From assembly GCA_025455205.1 (NCBI GenBank), contig JALOMZ010000018.1, forward strand, positions 1-12,071: a DNA stretch of 12,071 bases. Reading direction: 5' to 3'. Below, one piece after another: positions 1 through 6,985 of the stretch. The notes beneath the pieces were generated by a model. The model saw only the letters and a program-made list of their open reading frames with translations. It did not search any database and was not told the origin of the DNA. Position numbers and translations under genes: made by a program. Source of the stretch: Chitinophagaceae bacterium (GTDB lineage Bacteria > Bacteroidota > Bacteroidia > Chitinophagales > Chitinophagaceae). Every line of letters begins with the position of its first letter. Positions within the stretch are counted from its first letter, which is position 1.

Positions 1-8
1 GAACTTCA

Positions 9-221
9 TCAGGTCGTCCTTTGTTTGCCCTCCATATCCTGCGAGAACACAATGGCGCCGGGCGGGCAGGCAGCTTCGCAACGTCGGCACCAGATGCAGA
101 GGCTTTCCTCAAACCCAATCAGACCCCGGTAATCATCGGGCTTGAAGGTGGGCTCAAAAGGATACCGGGTGGTAACGGGTTTCTTGAAGAGGTTTTCTAT
201 GGCTGTGAGGAAGGTATTCAT
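9..221 (-). CDS. echF: Ech hydrogenase ferredoxin-like subunit EchF, short, one cluster motif
   Basis: This is the last ech gene read in the window and matches the N-terminus of EchF/NuoI-type polyferredoxin subunits, which pass electrons from ferredoxin to the hydrogenase small subunit. The start at 221 (70 aa) is preferred over an upstream ATG at 257, because 257 lies inside echE and because residues 5-23, with NLFKKPVTTRYPFEP-like wording, align with the start of known EchF proteins. One CxxCxxCxxxCP motif is visible (C42, C45, C48, C52). Family members are usually about 120 aa or more with two such motifs. Here tandem stops (TGATGA, 11-6) end the frame 18 residues after C52. It lies 11 bp after echE with an A-rich leader. 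Either the protein is truly short, or one base is missing near position 10: inserting a G there would give RTTWMKF and continue the frame. Identity is fairly sure, integrity is not. Confidence 0.75.
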   Translation of the reverse strand: MNTFLTAIENLFKKPVTTRYPFEPTFKPDDYRGLIGFEESLCIWCRRCEAACPPGAIVFSQDMEGKQRTT

Positions 222-232
222 GGCTTGTTTTT

Positions 233-1321
233 TTAACGGGCGGTGCACGACAGGCAAGGGTCGTATGAAGCAATGATGGCGGGGGCTGAGCCATATTCAT
301 TTCCCCGGAAGGCCTCCACCATGGCAGCTACATTGCTGAAGGTAGGGGCCTTTATCTTCAGTCGTTCCAGTACCTGTGTTTTATTGCCTTTGGCGTAGTA
401 GAACAATTCTCCCCGCGGTGCTTCCAGCCTCACCACGGCTTCGCCATCGGGGAAGGCCTTGGTTTCTGTTACAATGGGGGTTTCAGGTAATCCGTTGATG
501 ATATTGCGGATGATGCTGATGGATACATACAGTTCGCGGATGCGCACCATGTTGCGGGCATACACATCGCCGCTGGTTTCGGTTACCATTTCAAAGCCGG
601 CTTCCTTCCAGGGCAGCAGGTCTTCGGTTTCGTTTCGCACATCCACGGCCAGGCCCGCAGCCCGGGCAAAGGGGCCAACCACATTCAGGCGCAGGGCTGT
701 TTCGCGGCTGATGGCACCCACGCCCTTGTTCTTGAGCGAAAGGGTCCAGTTGTTGCGGAAGATGTCGGCCAATTCTTCCAGTTGCGGCATGAAATGATCA
801 AGGCGACGCAATACCTGGTTGGCCACTTCCGGCTTCAGGTCGCGGGCCACACCGCCAACAATGGAAAAATCGTACTGGATGCGGTTGCCGCAGATGGCTT
901 CCAGCAGCTCCATGGAGAATTCGCGGTACTGCATCGTTTTCATGAACAATGCCTCAAAGCCTGAATTCTCAGCCACATGGCTCAGACACAGCAGGTGTGA
1001 ATGGATGCGGTCCAGTTCAATCACCAGCATGCGCAGGTATTTGGCGCGTTTGGGTATTTCAATCTTCAGTAGTTTTTCCGCCACCTGGGAATAGGCGGTG
1101 GTGTGGGAAATGGAGCAAAGCCCGCACACCCTGCCTACCACAAAACTCACCTGCCTGAACTTGAACTTGGTGCAGCAGGCTTTTTCAATGCCACGGTGCA
1201 CATAGTACACATTGGCATCGGTATGCACGATCTTTTCGTTTTCCGTGGTGAACTTGAAGTGCAGGGGTTCCAGCAGGGAAATGTGTTGCGCTCCAACCGG
1301 TATTTCATATTGTTGTGCCAT
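233..1321 (-). CDS. echE: Ech-type energy-converting [NiFe] hydrogenase large subunit EchE
   Basis: Catalytic large subunit of a membrane-bound group 4 [NiFe] hydrogenase, homologous to NuoD/Nqo4 of complex I. It is predicted to reduce protons with electrons from ferredoxin, or the reverse, at the cytoplasmic face of the membrane. At 362 aa it matches EchE (about 360). The Ni-Fe ligands are all visible: RVCGLCSISH gives C66 and C69, and the extreme C-terminus DPCLSCTAR gives C356 and C359. The HRGIEKA motif (42-48) is typical of the NuoD/EchE fold. The protein ends exactly at the Arg of the second motif, so there is no C-terminal peptide to be removed by a protease. This is known for some group 4 large subunits such as CooH. 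A Cys pair at 49-50 (ACCTKF) is unusual. It starts 2 bp after echD and sits in canonical echABCDEF order. True complex I NuoD lacks these cysteines, which rules it out. Confidence 0.93.
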   Translation of the reverse strand: MAQQYEIPVGAQHISLLEPLHFKFTTENEKIVHTDANVYYVHRGIEKACCTKFKFRQVSFVVGRVCGLCSISHTTAYSQVAEKLLKIEIPKRAKYLRMLVIELDRIHSHLLCLSHVAENSGFEALFMKTMQYREFSMELLEAICGNRIQYDFSIVGGVARDLKPEVANQVLRRLDHFMPQLEELADIFRNNWTLSLKNKGVGAISRETALRLNVVGPFARAAGLAVDVRNETEDLLPWKEAGFEMVTETSGDVYARNMVRIRELYVSISIIRNIINGLPETPIVTETKAFPDGEAVVRLEAPRGELFYYAKGNKTQVLERLKIKAPTFSNVAAMVEAFRGNEYGSAPAIIASYDPCLSCTAR

Positions 1322-1323
1322 AA

Positions 1324-1665
1324 CTACTTGTTCTTTCTGAGCGGTCCGCTGTCAAAATCGGGTTCCAGTACAAAGCCCTTTTCTGAACCTTCAATACGTA
1401 TATCCATAAGATCTACCAGTTCAGCTTCGGCCACCCAGGCTGATGCTACGATGCTGCGTATGGAGGGAATGGTGGCATCGGGGGAGGCGAGGGCAAAAAA
1501 GGTAGTGGTATCATAGGGCGGGGCATAGTGGCTGAAGAACCATTGGATCTCCAACTGCTGACCCAGGTCTACCGCATTCATTACCATGAAGTGGTGCTGC
1601 TCAGGATCATAGAACCGGCCTATATCTTCCTGCACGGTATCGAGGGAGGTGGCAATCTTGTTCAT
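1324..1665 (-). CDS. echD: Ech hydrogenase subunit EchD (NuoC-like)
   Basis: A small (113 aa) soluble protein in the position of EchD, which is related to the NuoC/30 kDa subunit of complex I and supports docking of the large subunit. The recognisable family region is in the second half (about residues 65-105): IPSIRSIVASAWVAEAELVDL followed by a D-I-x-x-x-G stretch and FVLEPD, which corresponds to the NuoC signature around a conserved Trp and Glu/Asp-rich segment. Sequence conservation outside this part is weak, as is usual for EchD. Its ATG overlaps the echC stop as ATGA (1662-1665), and its TAG lies 2 bp before the echE start, so translation is probably coupled on both sides. Assignment rests on length, the partial motif and the gene order. 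Confidence 0.82.
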   Translation of the reverse strand: MNKIATSLDTVQEDIGRFYDPEQHHFMVMNAVDLGQQLEIQWFFSHYAPPYDTTTFFALASPDATIPSIRSIVASAWVAEAELVDLMDIRIEGSEKGFVLEPDFDSGPLRKNK

Positions 1666-2189
1666 ACGGTAGGGGTTGGGGTAATGGATGCCGCAACATG
1701 CCGGCGGTTGAGTTGTTCATCTTCGGCAATCGGCTGCGTATTCAGCCTTACGGATGCTTCCATGTCTTTGTTCTTCTGTTCAAGAATGGCGAGCGCCTGC
1801 ACCACCCCGTCGATGATCTGTTCGGGGCGGGTACCGCAACCGCATACATACACATCCACCGGAATGAACTGGTCTACGCCGCCTTCGCAGTTGTACATGC
1901 CACGGAAAACGCCGCCGGTGCTGGCGCAGGCGCCGCATGCTACCACTACTTTCGGCTCCGGCATCTGGGCGTAGATCTCCACCAGTCGCTCGCGTGAACG
2001 CTTGGTAACCGGACCCGTCACCAGCAGTATGTCCGATTGTTTCGGATTGCCTGTGTTAATCATCCCAAATCTTTCAATGTCATACTTGGGGGCCAGGCAG
2101 GCCAATATTTCAATATCGCAGCCATTGCATCCGCCGGCATTATAGTGCAGGATCCAGGGCGATTTTTTTCTGTAGGTGGCCAGTTTCAT
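1662..2189 (-). CDS. echC: Ech hydrogenase small subunit EchC (NuoB-like)
   Basis: Electron-transfer small subunit of the energy-converting hydrogenase, homologous to NuoB/Nqo6. It carries the [4Fe-4S] cluster next to the NiFe site. The four ligands can be assigned as C21 and C24 in GGCNGCDIE, C88 in ACGACAS, and C118 in CGCGTRPE. Most relatives have a Pro two residues before the last ligand (xPGC); here it is a Cys (C116), giving an extra thiol beside the cluster. The core ends near residue 145 and is followed by a roughly 30-residue polar tail (KNKDMEASVR onward, ending in TPTPTV) that is not part of the NuoB fold. Length is 175 aa. The start overlaps the echB stop by 4 bp (ATGA) and the stop overlaps the echD start in the same way, so this is tightly coupled operon translation. 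Confidence 0.93.
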   Translation of the reverse strand: MKLATYRKKSPWILHYNAGGCNGCDIEILACLAPKYDIERFGMINTGNPKQSDILLVTGPVTKRSRERLVEIYAQMPEPKVVVACGACASTGGVFRGMYNCEGGVDQFIPVDVYVCGCGTRPEQIIDGVVQALAILEQKNKDMEASVRLNTQPIAEDEQLNRRHVAASITPTPTV

Positions 2190-3025
2190 GATAGGCTGTT
2201 GATGAGCAGGTTGATAAAGGCAAGCGAGAAGGATACGCCCAGCGAGAAGCGCAGCATCTGCTTGTAGTTGACCCGGGCGGTGGCATTATCCAGCGCGTTG
2301 AGGTAGATAAAGGTGAAGAGCATGAGGCCGATGCCGAGCAGGATATTGCTGCCGGCAAACAGATACACCAGGGTATAGGAGAAAATATAGTCCAGCCATT
2401 TGGCAGTATAAACAGCTTCGTAGTATATGCCGGAAAACTCCAGCTCCACACCGCCGGTTACTTCCTGGTGGGCTTCGGCTACGTCGAAGGGGGATTTTTT
2501 AAGTTTAATGGGCAATACCAGCAGCAGGGCCACAAAGGCAAGCGGCATCTTGTACAGCAGGGGTTGCGGATGGTGGAATGCGGCGCTGGCTTCAAAACTG
2601 CCGGTGATCATGTACATGGATACGGCAATCAGGATCAGCACGGGCTCATATGCAATGATGCTGAGGGCGGTACGGTTGGCGCCCAGGTGGCTGAATATGG
2701 ATCGGGTGCTGTATCCTGCCAGTATGATCAGTGCGGTGTAGAGGAGGTGCAGGAAAATGACCAGGATGAGGTCGCCACCCAGCAGAAATACCCCGAGGGC
2801 GTACCATAGCGATACAAAATGCATAATGCCCAGGAAGGCATGGGCAGAGTGCACCACCATGCGCCGTTTGTCGGCCAGTTTCAGGAAATCGTAAAATGGT
2901 TGCAGCACTGGCGGACCAATGCGCCGTTGCATGCGCGCCCTGATCACCCGCTCCAAACCGTATACAAGTCCGCCGAGAAAGGGAGCAAGGATAATCAGTA
3001 TTATGGCAATGAATGTATGGCTCAT
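2186..3025 (-). CDS. echB: Ech hydrogenase membrane subunit EchB (NuoH-like)
   Basis: Integral membrane subunit homologous to NuoH/Nqo8. In complex I and Ech it anchors the soluble arm and forms the entry to the ion-translocation path. At 279 aa it shows about eight hydrophobic segments. It carries the two best-known family motifs: GLERVIRARMQRRIGPP at about residues 23-39, and the cytoplasmic loop SPFDVAEAHQEVTGG followed by VELEFSG (about 172-195), rich in the conserved acidic residues thought to couple electron transfer to ion movement. I chose the ATG at 3025 (MSHTFIAIILI) because it gives a clean first membrane helix and lies 11 bp after the echA stop. The longer frame back to 3160 would overlap echA by over 100 bp and adds a non-homologous stretch. 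Confidence 0.92.
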   Translation of the reverse strand: MSHTFIAIILIILAPFLGGLVYGLERVIRARMQRRIGPPVLQPFYDFLKLADKRRMVVHSAHAFLGIMHFVSLWYALGVFLLGGDLILVIFLHLLYTALIILAGYSTRSIFSHLGANRTALSIIAYEPVLILIAVSMYMITGSFEASAAFHHPQPLLYKMPLAFVALLLVLPIKLKKSPFDVAEAHQEVTGGVELEFSGIYYEAVYTAKWLDYIFSYTLVYLFAGSNILLGIGLMLFTFIYLNALDNATARVNYKQMLRFSLGVSFSLAFINLLINSLS

Positions 3026-3036
3026 ACAAGTGGTAT

Positions 3037-4902
3037 TTAGATCAGGGCTGCCACCAGCAGGGCACCAAAAAGCACCACGCCAATGGTAATGGCATAGGGA
3101 GTGGCTTTGTCTGCGGTCAGGTAGAAGGAGGAGAATGAATAGTTCACTTTTTCGCCGCACATGTATTCCCGGGTGCGGTCTACATGCCGGAAGTGAATGA
3201 ACATGGCTGCAATGATGGCGGCAGGGAGCAGGAAGAAGGCAATGAGGGGCGGAAGCACGGGCAGCTTCATGGTATCAACAAAAATGCTCCATCCCTTGAT
3301 CATCACGGTAACGTCCTGTGCCGAAGCGGCTGCTGCCACAGGGGCAAAAAAATGGGTGAGCAGCAGGGGCAGCCCAAAAATGCTGAGGGCAATAAGCGCC
3401 AGCAGGGCATAGATGGTGCCGGTATAGGTTTTGCCGGTTTTTTCAAATTGCACCCGATCGTGCTCGCCCGATCTTGCAATCAGCAGACCAATCACCTTGG
3501 TGTAGAGCAGCGTGAGCACGGCGCTGCCGCATACTACCGCTATGAGGGTGAATGCGCCCAGCAGCCTGGCATCCACGGCATAGCTGCCCAGGGTTTCAAT
3601 GCTCAGCCACTTGCCTATGAAGGCGCCAAAGGGCGGCAGCAACAGGCTCATAAATCCAATGGTGGTGACCAGGGCGGTGAAGGGGCCGCTTTCGCCCAGC
3701 CGGTCCATATCCGAAGTATTCTTGAGGTGGAATACCCGCTCCAGGATGCCTGCATTCAGGAAGAGCATGCTTTTTGAAATGCCGTGGAAGAGCATGAGTG
3801 CGAGGGAAGCTACCACGGTAACGGGGGTGCCCAGGGCTCCCATCATTATCATCAGGGCCAGCAGGGCAATGGTGGAATGGGCGAGTATGCGTTTGAAGTT
3901 ATCCTGTGCCAGTGCTCCCACGGCGGCCGCAATAAATACGAAAGCGGTAAGCGCTATAATGGCCGATGCCAGGGGGGTGTCTTTCAGTGCCGGCGACAGC
4001 CTGAGTATCATGAAGGGGGCAATTTTCACCATGGTGCTGGAGTGCAGCAGGGCGCTCACCGGGGTGGGAGCCACCATGGCACCCAACAGCCAGCTGCTGA
4101 AGGGAAGCTGGGCGCCTTTGATAAGCGCGGCCATGCTCAAAAGGGCCAGGGGCAGCAGCAGGCCTCCGGCCGGTGCCAAGGCCAGCAGGTTGCTGAAACT
4201 GGCTTCGCCAGATCCGGAGCGCAGCAGGAAAAAGATGGCACCCAAAATGGCCAGTCCGCCCACCTGGTTCATCCAGAGCGCGGTTATGGCATTGGCGCGC
4301 GATTCTGCATCCTGCCGGAAGCTGATAAGCAGGAAGGATGCCAGCGTGGTGAGTTCAAAAAACAGGAAGAAATATTCCAGGTTGTCAGCACAAACCACCA
4401 GGTTCATGGCGCCAATAAACCAGAATATGATGGACAGAAAATATTTTTTCCGGAACGGGCTGCAGGGTTCTTCCTCAATATACCGCAGGGAATAGATGGC
4501 AATGATGCCGCTGATCACATTGATGAGGATGAACATGAACGCGCTGAGCTCATCCACCATCAGTTGGGGTGCAGCCGTGGCAGGCATGTTGTTGAGCAGG
4601 TAGACAAGTCCACCTAACTGCAGCATGGTAAGCAATCCCACCAGGATGCTTTTTCTTTTAATGGCAATCCATCCGAAAAAAAGCAGGAGCAGCAGATCGG
4701 CGCCGGCCACCACTTCGTTGATGTAGTGTGGCAGGGTGATGCCAACAGCGCTGTTGGTGTTGGCGTAGGCGAATACAGACAGGATGGAAAGGATGATGGC
4801 GGCTGCAATGACCATCCATTTGGCTAATTGCCTGGGAAGGATGAGGAGGAGCAGGCTTACTGCCAGCGGAAGGCCAACCAGGCCTGCTAATAGAGATTCC
4901 AT
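3037..4902 (-). CDS. echA: Ech hydrogenase ion-pump membrane subunit EchA (NuoL/Mrp antiporter-like)
   Basis: Large (621 aa) polytopic membrane protein of the NuoL/NuoM/Mrp-antiporter family, predicted to pump H+ or Na+ when the hydrogenase turns over. About 14-16 hydrophobic segments are visible. Key family features are present: a membrane Glu in LFFELTTLASFLL, Lys residues in ALIKGAQLPF and HSSTMVKIA, the PTPVSALLHS loop, a membrane His in LAHSTIALL, and a Lys in FHGISKSMLFLNAG. The C-terminus has a charged HFRHVDRTREYMCGEK segment and a last helix, as in EchA. I chose ATG 4902 (MESLLAGLVGLPL). The in-frame ATG at 4932 lies inside an 11-bp inverted repeat and adds a basic stretch before the first helix. 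It is the first gene of the ech operon, 143 bp from hoxW. Other antiporter-like subunits are possible in theory, but order and length point to EchA. Confidence 0.92.
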   Translation of the reverse strand: MESLLAGLVGLPLAVSLLLLILPRQLAKWMVIAAAIILSILSVFAYANTNSAVGITLPHYINEVVAGADLLLLLFFGWIAIKRKSILVGLLTMLQLGGLVYLLNNMPATAAPQLMVDELSAFMFILINVISGIIAIYSLRYIEEEPCSPFRKKYFLSIIFWFIGAMNLVVCADNLEYFFLFFELTTLASFLLISFRQDAESRANAITALWMNQVGGLAILGAIFFLLRSGSGEASFSNLLALAPAGGLLLPLALLSMAALIKGAQLPFSSWLLGAMVAPTPVSALLHSSTMVKIAPFMILRLSPALKDTPLASAIIALTAFVFIAAAVGALAQDNFKRILAHSTIALLALMIMMGALGTPVTVVASLALMLFHGISKSMLFLNAGILERVFHLKNTSDMDRLGESGPFTALVTTIGFMSLLLPPFGAFIGKWLSIETLGSYAVDARLLGAFTLIAVVCGSAVLTLLYTKVIGLLIARSGEHDRVQFEKTGKTYTGTIYALLALIALSIFGLPLLLTHFFAPVAAAASAQDVTVMIKGWSIFVDTMKLPVLPPLIAFFLLPAAIIAAMFIHFRHVDRTREYMCGEKVNYSFSSFYLTADKATPYAITIGVVLFGALLVAALI

Positions 4903-4909
4903 GACGGCG

Positions 4910-4940
4910 AATTTTATATGCCAGCGACGCATATAAAATT
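4910..4940. repeat. Perfect 11-bp inverted repeat upstream of echA
   Basis: Arms AATTTTATATG (4910-4920) and CATATAAAATT (4930-4940) are exact reverse complements separated by 9 bases. The element ends 8 bp upstream of the chosen echA start. It could be a repressor or activator operator, or a 5' leader hairpin that would cover the alternative ATG at 4932. The high A/T content contrasts with the GC-rich surroundings. Confidence 0.7.
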
Positions 4941-4964
4941 AGCAATCGGCAGAGGGGCAATACA

Positions 4965-4976
4965 TGACGACCGTCA
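4965..4976. repeat. Palindrome TGACGACCGTCA upstream of echA
   Basis: Perfect 5-bp arms (TGACG and CGTCA) with a 2-base centre, 63-74 bp upstream of the echA start. The size and symmetry fit a dimeric regulator half-site pair. No particular regulator can be named from sequence alone, and a 12-bp palindrome may occur by chance. Confidence 0.35.
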
Positions 4977-5003
4977 CGCTTTGATATGATCGGTATTAGC
5001 TGT

Positions 5004-5025
5004 GGCCGCCGGAAGGTTTGCGGCC
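5004..5025 (-). repeat. GC-rich hairpin after hoxW
   Basis: Arms GGCCGC (5004-5009) and GCGGCC (5020-5025) are exact reverse complements with a 10-base loop, starting 20 bp beyond the hoxW stop. It lacks a following run of T in the direction of transcription, so it is not a standard intrinsic terminator. It could slow transcription or protect the hox transcript end. Confidence 0.35.
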
Positions 5026-5045
5026 TGCTGCAGGTATGATGATAC

Positions 5046-5540
5046 TCAGGTTGCTTCCGCAGGGCTGGTATTCAGGGTTGGATGCTCTTGCAGGAGGCGG
5101 GAAAAGAAGTCCAACGCCCGGCCCAGGTTTCCGGATGCTTCGGTACTGAGCCCCACATGGAGGTCCCATTGCAGGCCGGTAATGGAAAGTATCCAGGCTT
5201 CCGGCTGCTGCTGGTACAATTCGCGGCAGAGATAAAGGATGGTCTCCGGGCTTTGCACGTGGCTGGAAAAGAAATAATGACCGGCTGGGAAGCATGAATT
5301 CCATGCATAGCCACCGGGATGGTGCTGGTGAGAGGCATCCACAAAAACAACGGATGGATAACGGCAGATCAGCAACGCGTCTTCCACCTGCAACTGGTAA
5401 CGCCATTCAACGTCCAGCCCTTCTATTGATAGCTGGCTCACTGCCTGGGCAAAACGCCACCCCAGGCCGTCATCGCCACGGCCTTCATTGCCGATACCAA
5501 TCACCAGCAGCCGATCGTTAGATGTTTCTGGTGCGTGCAT
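5046..5540 (-). CDS. hoxW: [NiFe] hydrogenase maturation protease HoxW
   Basis: Endopeptidase of the HybD/HycI/HoxW family (164 aa, usual size). It removes the C-terminal peptide of the large subunit after nickel insertion. The nickel-sensing residues known from HybD (Glu, Asp, His) are matched by E19 in GIGNEGRGDDGLGW (15-28), D68 in VVFVDAS, and H94 in SSHVQSPETIL. The ATG at 5540 places the start 23 nt inside hoxH, in another frame, so protease and substrate are probably translationally coupled. A later GTG at codon 13 would cut into the first beta strand and is less likely. HoxH carries a 26-residue extension whereas EchE has none, so HoxH is the expected substrate. Confidence 0.9.
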   Translation of the reverse strand: MHAPETSNDRLLVIGIGNEGRGDDGLGWRFAQAVSQLSIEGLDVEWRYQLQVEDALLICRYPSVVFVDASHQHHPGGYAWNSCFPAGHYFFSSHVQSPETILYLCRELYQQQPEAWILSITGLQWDLHVGLSTEASGNLGRALDFFSRLLQEHPTLNTSPAEAT

Positions 5541-6972
5541 CGAGGAGATTTCCCTGGTGATCAAATAGTTCTGCGCGCAGGGGCATTTTCCCCAGGGCCT
5601 GGGTGGCACAGCTCAGGCAGGGATCGTAGGCCCGTATGGCCACTTCTACCTGGTTGAGCATACCCTCTGTAACCTGCCCTTTGCGGCTGATGACATTTTG
5701 CGCCACCCATTTGACGGCGGTATTCATGGCATCATTGTTATGGGTGGTGGATACAATGAGGTTGCAACGGGTGATCCTTCCCTTGTCATCCACTTCGTAA
5801 TGATGGGTAAGGGTGCCCCGCGGAGCTTCGATGATGCCGATGCCTTTGTTTCTGGGTGTTCCTTTACGCAGGAGATCCCCGCCCATAAGTTCCGGATCAT
5901 GCAGCAGCTCTTTCATGACTTCAGCACTGTGCAGGATTTCGATGAGGCGGGCCCAGTGGGCATACATCGTACTGTTGTTGGTTCTTTTTCCCGTGAAAGC
6001 CACAAAATCCTGCCGGGCCTGATCGGCCAGCGGCGTGCCAATGAAATCGCATACATTCATGCGGGCCAGCGGTCCCACGCGGTTCCAGCCCTTTTCGCGG
6101 CCTACCTGTTTCAGGTAGGGAAATTTCATATAAGACCATTGTGCCACCGCTTCGGAGAAGTAATCCTGGTATTCATCGGTGGATATGTCATCCAGGGTAC
6201 GCTGCCCTTCGCTGTCAACAGCCCGCAGCCTGCCATGGTAGAGGTCCAGGCCACCATTGGTATCCACCATGCCCAGGTGGCCCGATGGAAAGGCCGCAAA
6301 TTCATCCAGCAGCCGGCGGTTCTTTTCGTGGTAGCCTTTGATGAAGCCAACCATTTCCTGCGACCATTCAATCATGGTGTCTATGGAGGGGATGTTCAGG
6401 CCATCCAGGAAATAGTTCCTTTCTTCCGGCGTGAATGTTTTGTATACCCCGCCAGGTACTGCCAGGATGCCATGGATGCGCTTGCCGGCAACGGCTTTGA
6501 TGATCTCCTGCCCGAATTTTCGCATGGTGATGCCTTTCACTGCCAGTTCCTTGTTTTCCAGGGCTACTGCTACAACGTTTCGCTTGTCGGCCGGGGCATC
6601 CATGCCAAAAAGCAGGTCGGGGGAAGCCAGGTAGAAAAAGTGCAGGGCGTGCGACTGAAATACCTGTCCGTAATGCATCAGCCTGCGCAGCTTGGTGGCA
6701 GTTGGCGACAGGTCTTCGGGGTCTACCCCCACAATCTGGTCAATGGCTTTGGCGGCAGCCAGGTGGTGGCTTACCGGGCAGATGCCACACAGGCGTTGCA
6801 CCAACACGGGTGCCTCCCAGTAGGGGTGGCCCTGCACAAAGCGCTCAAAACCGCGGAACTCCACAATATGAAAGAAGGAGTCGCGTACCTGCCCGTATTC
6901 ATCGAGGTGAATGGTTACCCTGCCGTGGCCTTCTACCCGGGTTACCGGATCTATGGTAATCTTTCTATTCAT
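5518..6972 (-). CDS. hoxH: NAD-reducing [NiFe] hydrogenase large subunit HoxH
   Basis: Catalytic large subunit of a group 3d soluble bidirectional hydrogenase, oxidising H2 or reducing protons in the cytoplasm. At 484 aa it matches Cupriavidus HoxH. Visible motifs are TRVEGHGR with E14 near the N-terminus, RLCGICPVSHH with Ni ligands C62 and C65, a conserved APRG stretch in IGIIEAPRGTLTHH, and DPCLSCATQALG with ligands C452 and C455. Residue 458, just after which relatives are cut by the protease, is Gln, where the usual residue is His. The 26 residues that follow (A459-I484) are a typical cleavable extension. I start at ATG 6972 (MNRKITIDPVTRVEG), 13 bp after the hoxUY stop. The longer frame back to 7071 overlaps hoxUY and has no homology. 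Confidence 0.95.
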   Translation of the reverse strand: MNRKITIDPVTRVEGHGRVTIHLDEYGQVRDSFFHIVEFRGFERFVQGHPYWEAPVLVQRLCGICPVSHHLAAAKAIDQIVGVDPEDLSPTATKLRRLMHYGQVFQSHALHFFYLASPDLLFGMDAPADKRNVVAVALENKELAVKGITMRKFGQEIIKAVAGKRIHGILAVPGGVYKTFTPEERNYFLDGLNIPSIDTMIEWSQEMVGFIKGYHEKNRRLLDEFAAFPSGHLGMVDTNGGLDLYHGRLRAVDSEGQRTLDDISTDEYQDYFSEAVAQWSYMKFPYLKQVGREKGWNRVGPLARMNVCDFIGTPLADQARQDFVAFTGKRTNNSTMYAHWARLIEILHSAEVMKELLHDPELMGGDLLRKGTPRNKGIGIIEAPRGTLTHHYEVDDKGRITRCNLIVSTTHNNDAMNTAVKWVAQNVISRKGQVTEGMLNQVEVAIRAYDPCLSCATQALGKMPLRAELFDHQGNLLDARTRNI

Positions 6973-6985
6973 GGCTGTGCGGGGG

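Larger units (their letters stand above)
4903..5045 (-). promoter_or_regulatory. hoxW-echA intergenic region, likely ech promoter/operator
   Basis: A 143-bp non-coding gap between hoxW and echA, the only sizeable gap in the minus-strand gene series. It holds three inverted repeats, listed separately. Read on the minus strand, TAATTTTA overlaps the repeat nearest echA and differs by one base from the Bacteroidota -7 element TAnnTTTG. A TTG lies about 16 bp upstream of it, a spacing shorter than usual. I infer that ech can be transcribed on its own from here. The promoter match itself is weak. Confidence 0.4.

Noticed and set aside
3599..4617. Two overlapping plus-strand open frames of 277 and 298 codons opposite echA
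   Set aside because: Low-complexity translations (Gln/Gly/His-rich or Ser/Met/Arg-rich) from the complement of a membrane protein gene; no homology seen.
233..4902. Complex I (nuo) fragment or a hydrogenase-related complex without Ni site
   Set aside because: EchE keeps both CxxC pairs for nickel, and the six genes follow the ech order with ech-like lengths. NuoJ, K, M and N-like genes are absent.
4981..4993. TTGATATGATCGG as an FNR/CRP-like site
   Set aside because: Only the left half matches TTGAT; the right half and spacing do not fit TTGAT-N4-ATCAA.
5004..5034. Intrinsic terminator after hoxW
   Set aside because: A GC stem exists, but no T-run follows on the minus strand, so I list it only as a hairpin.
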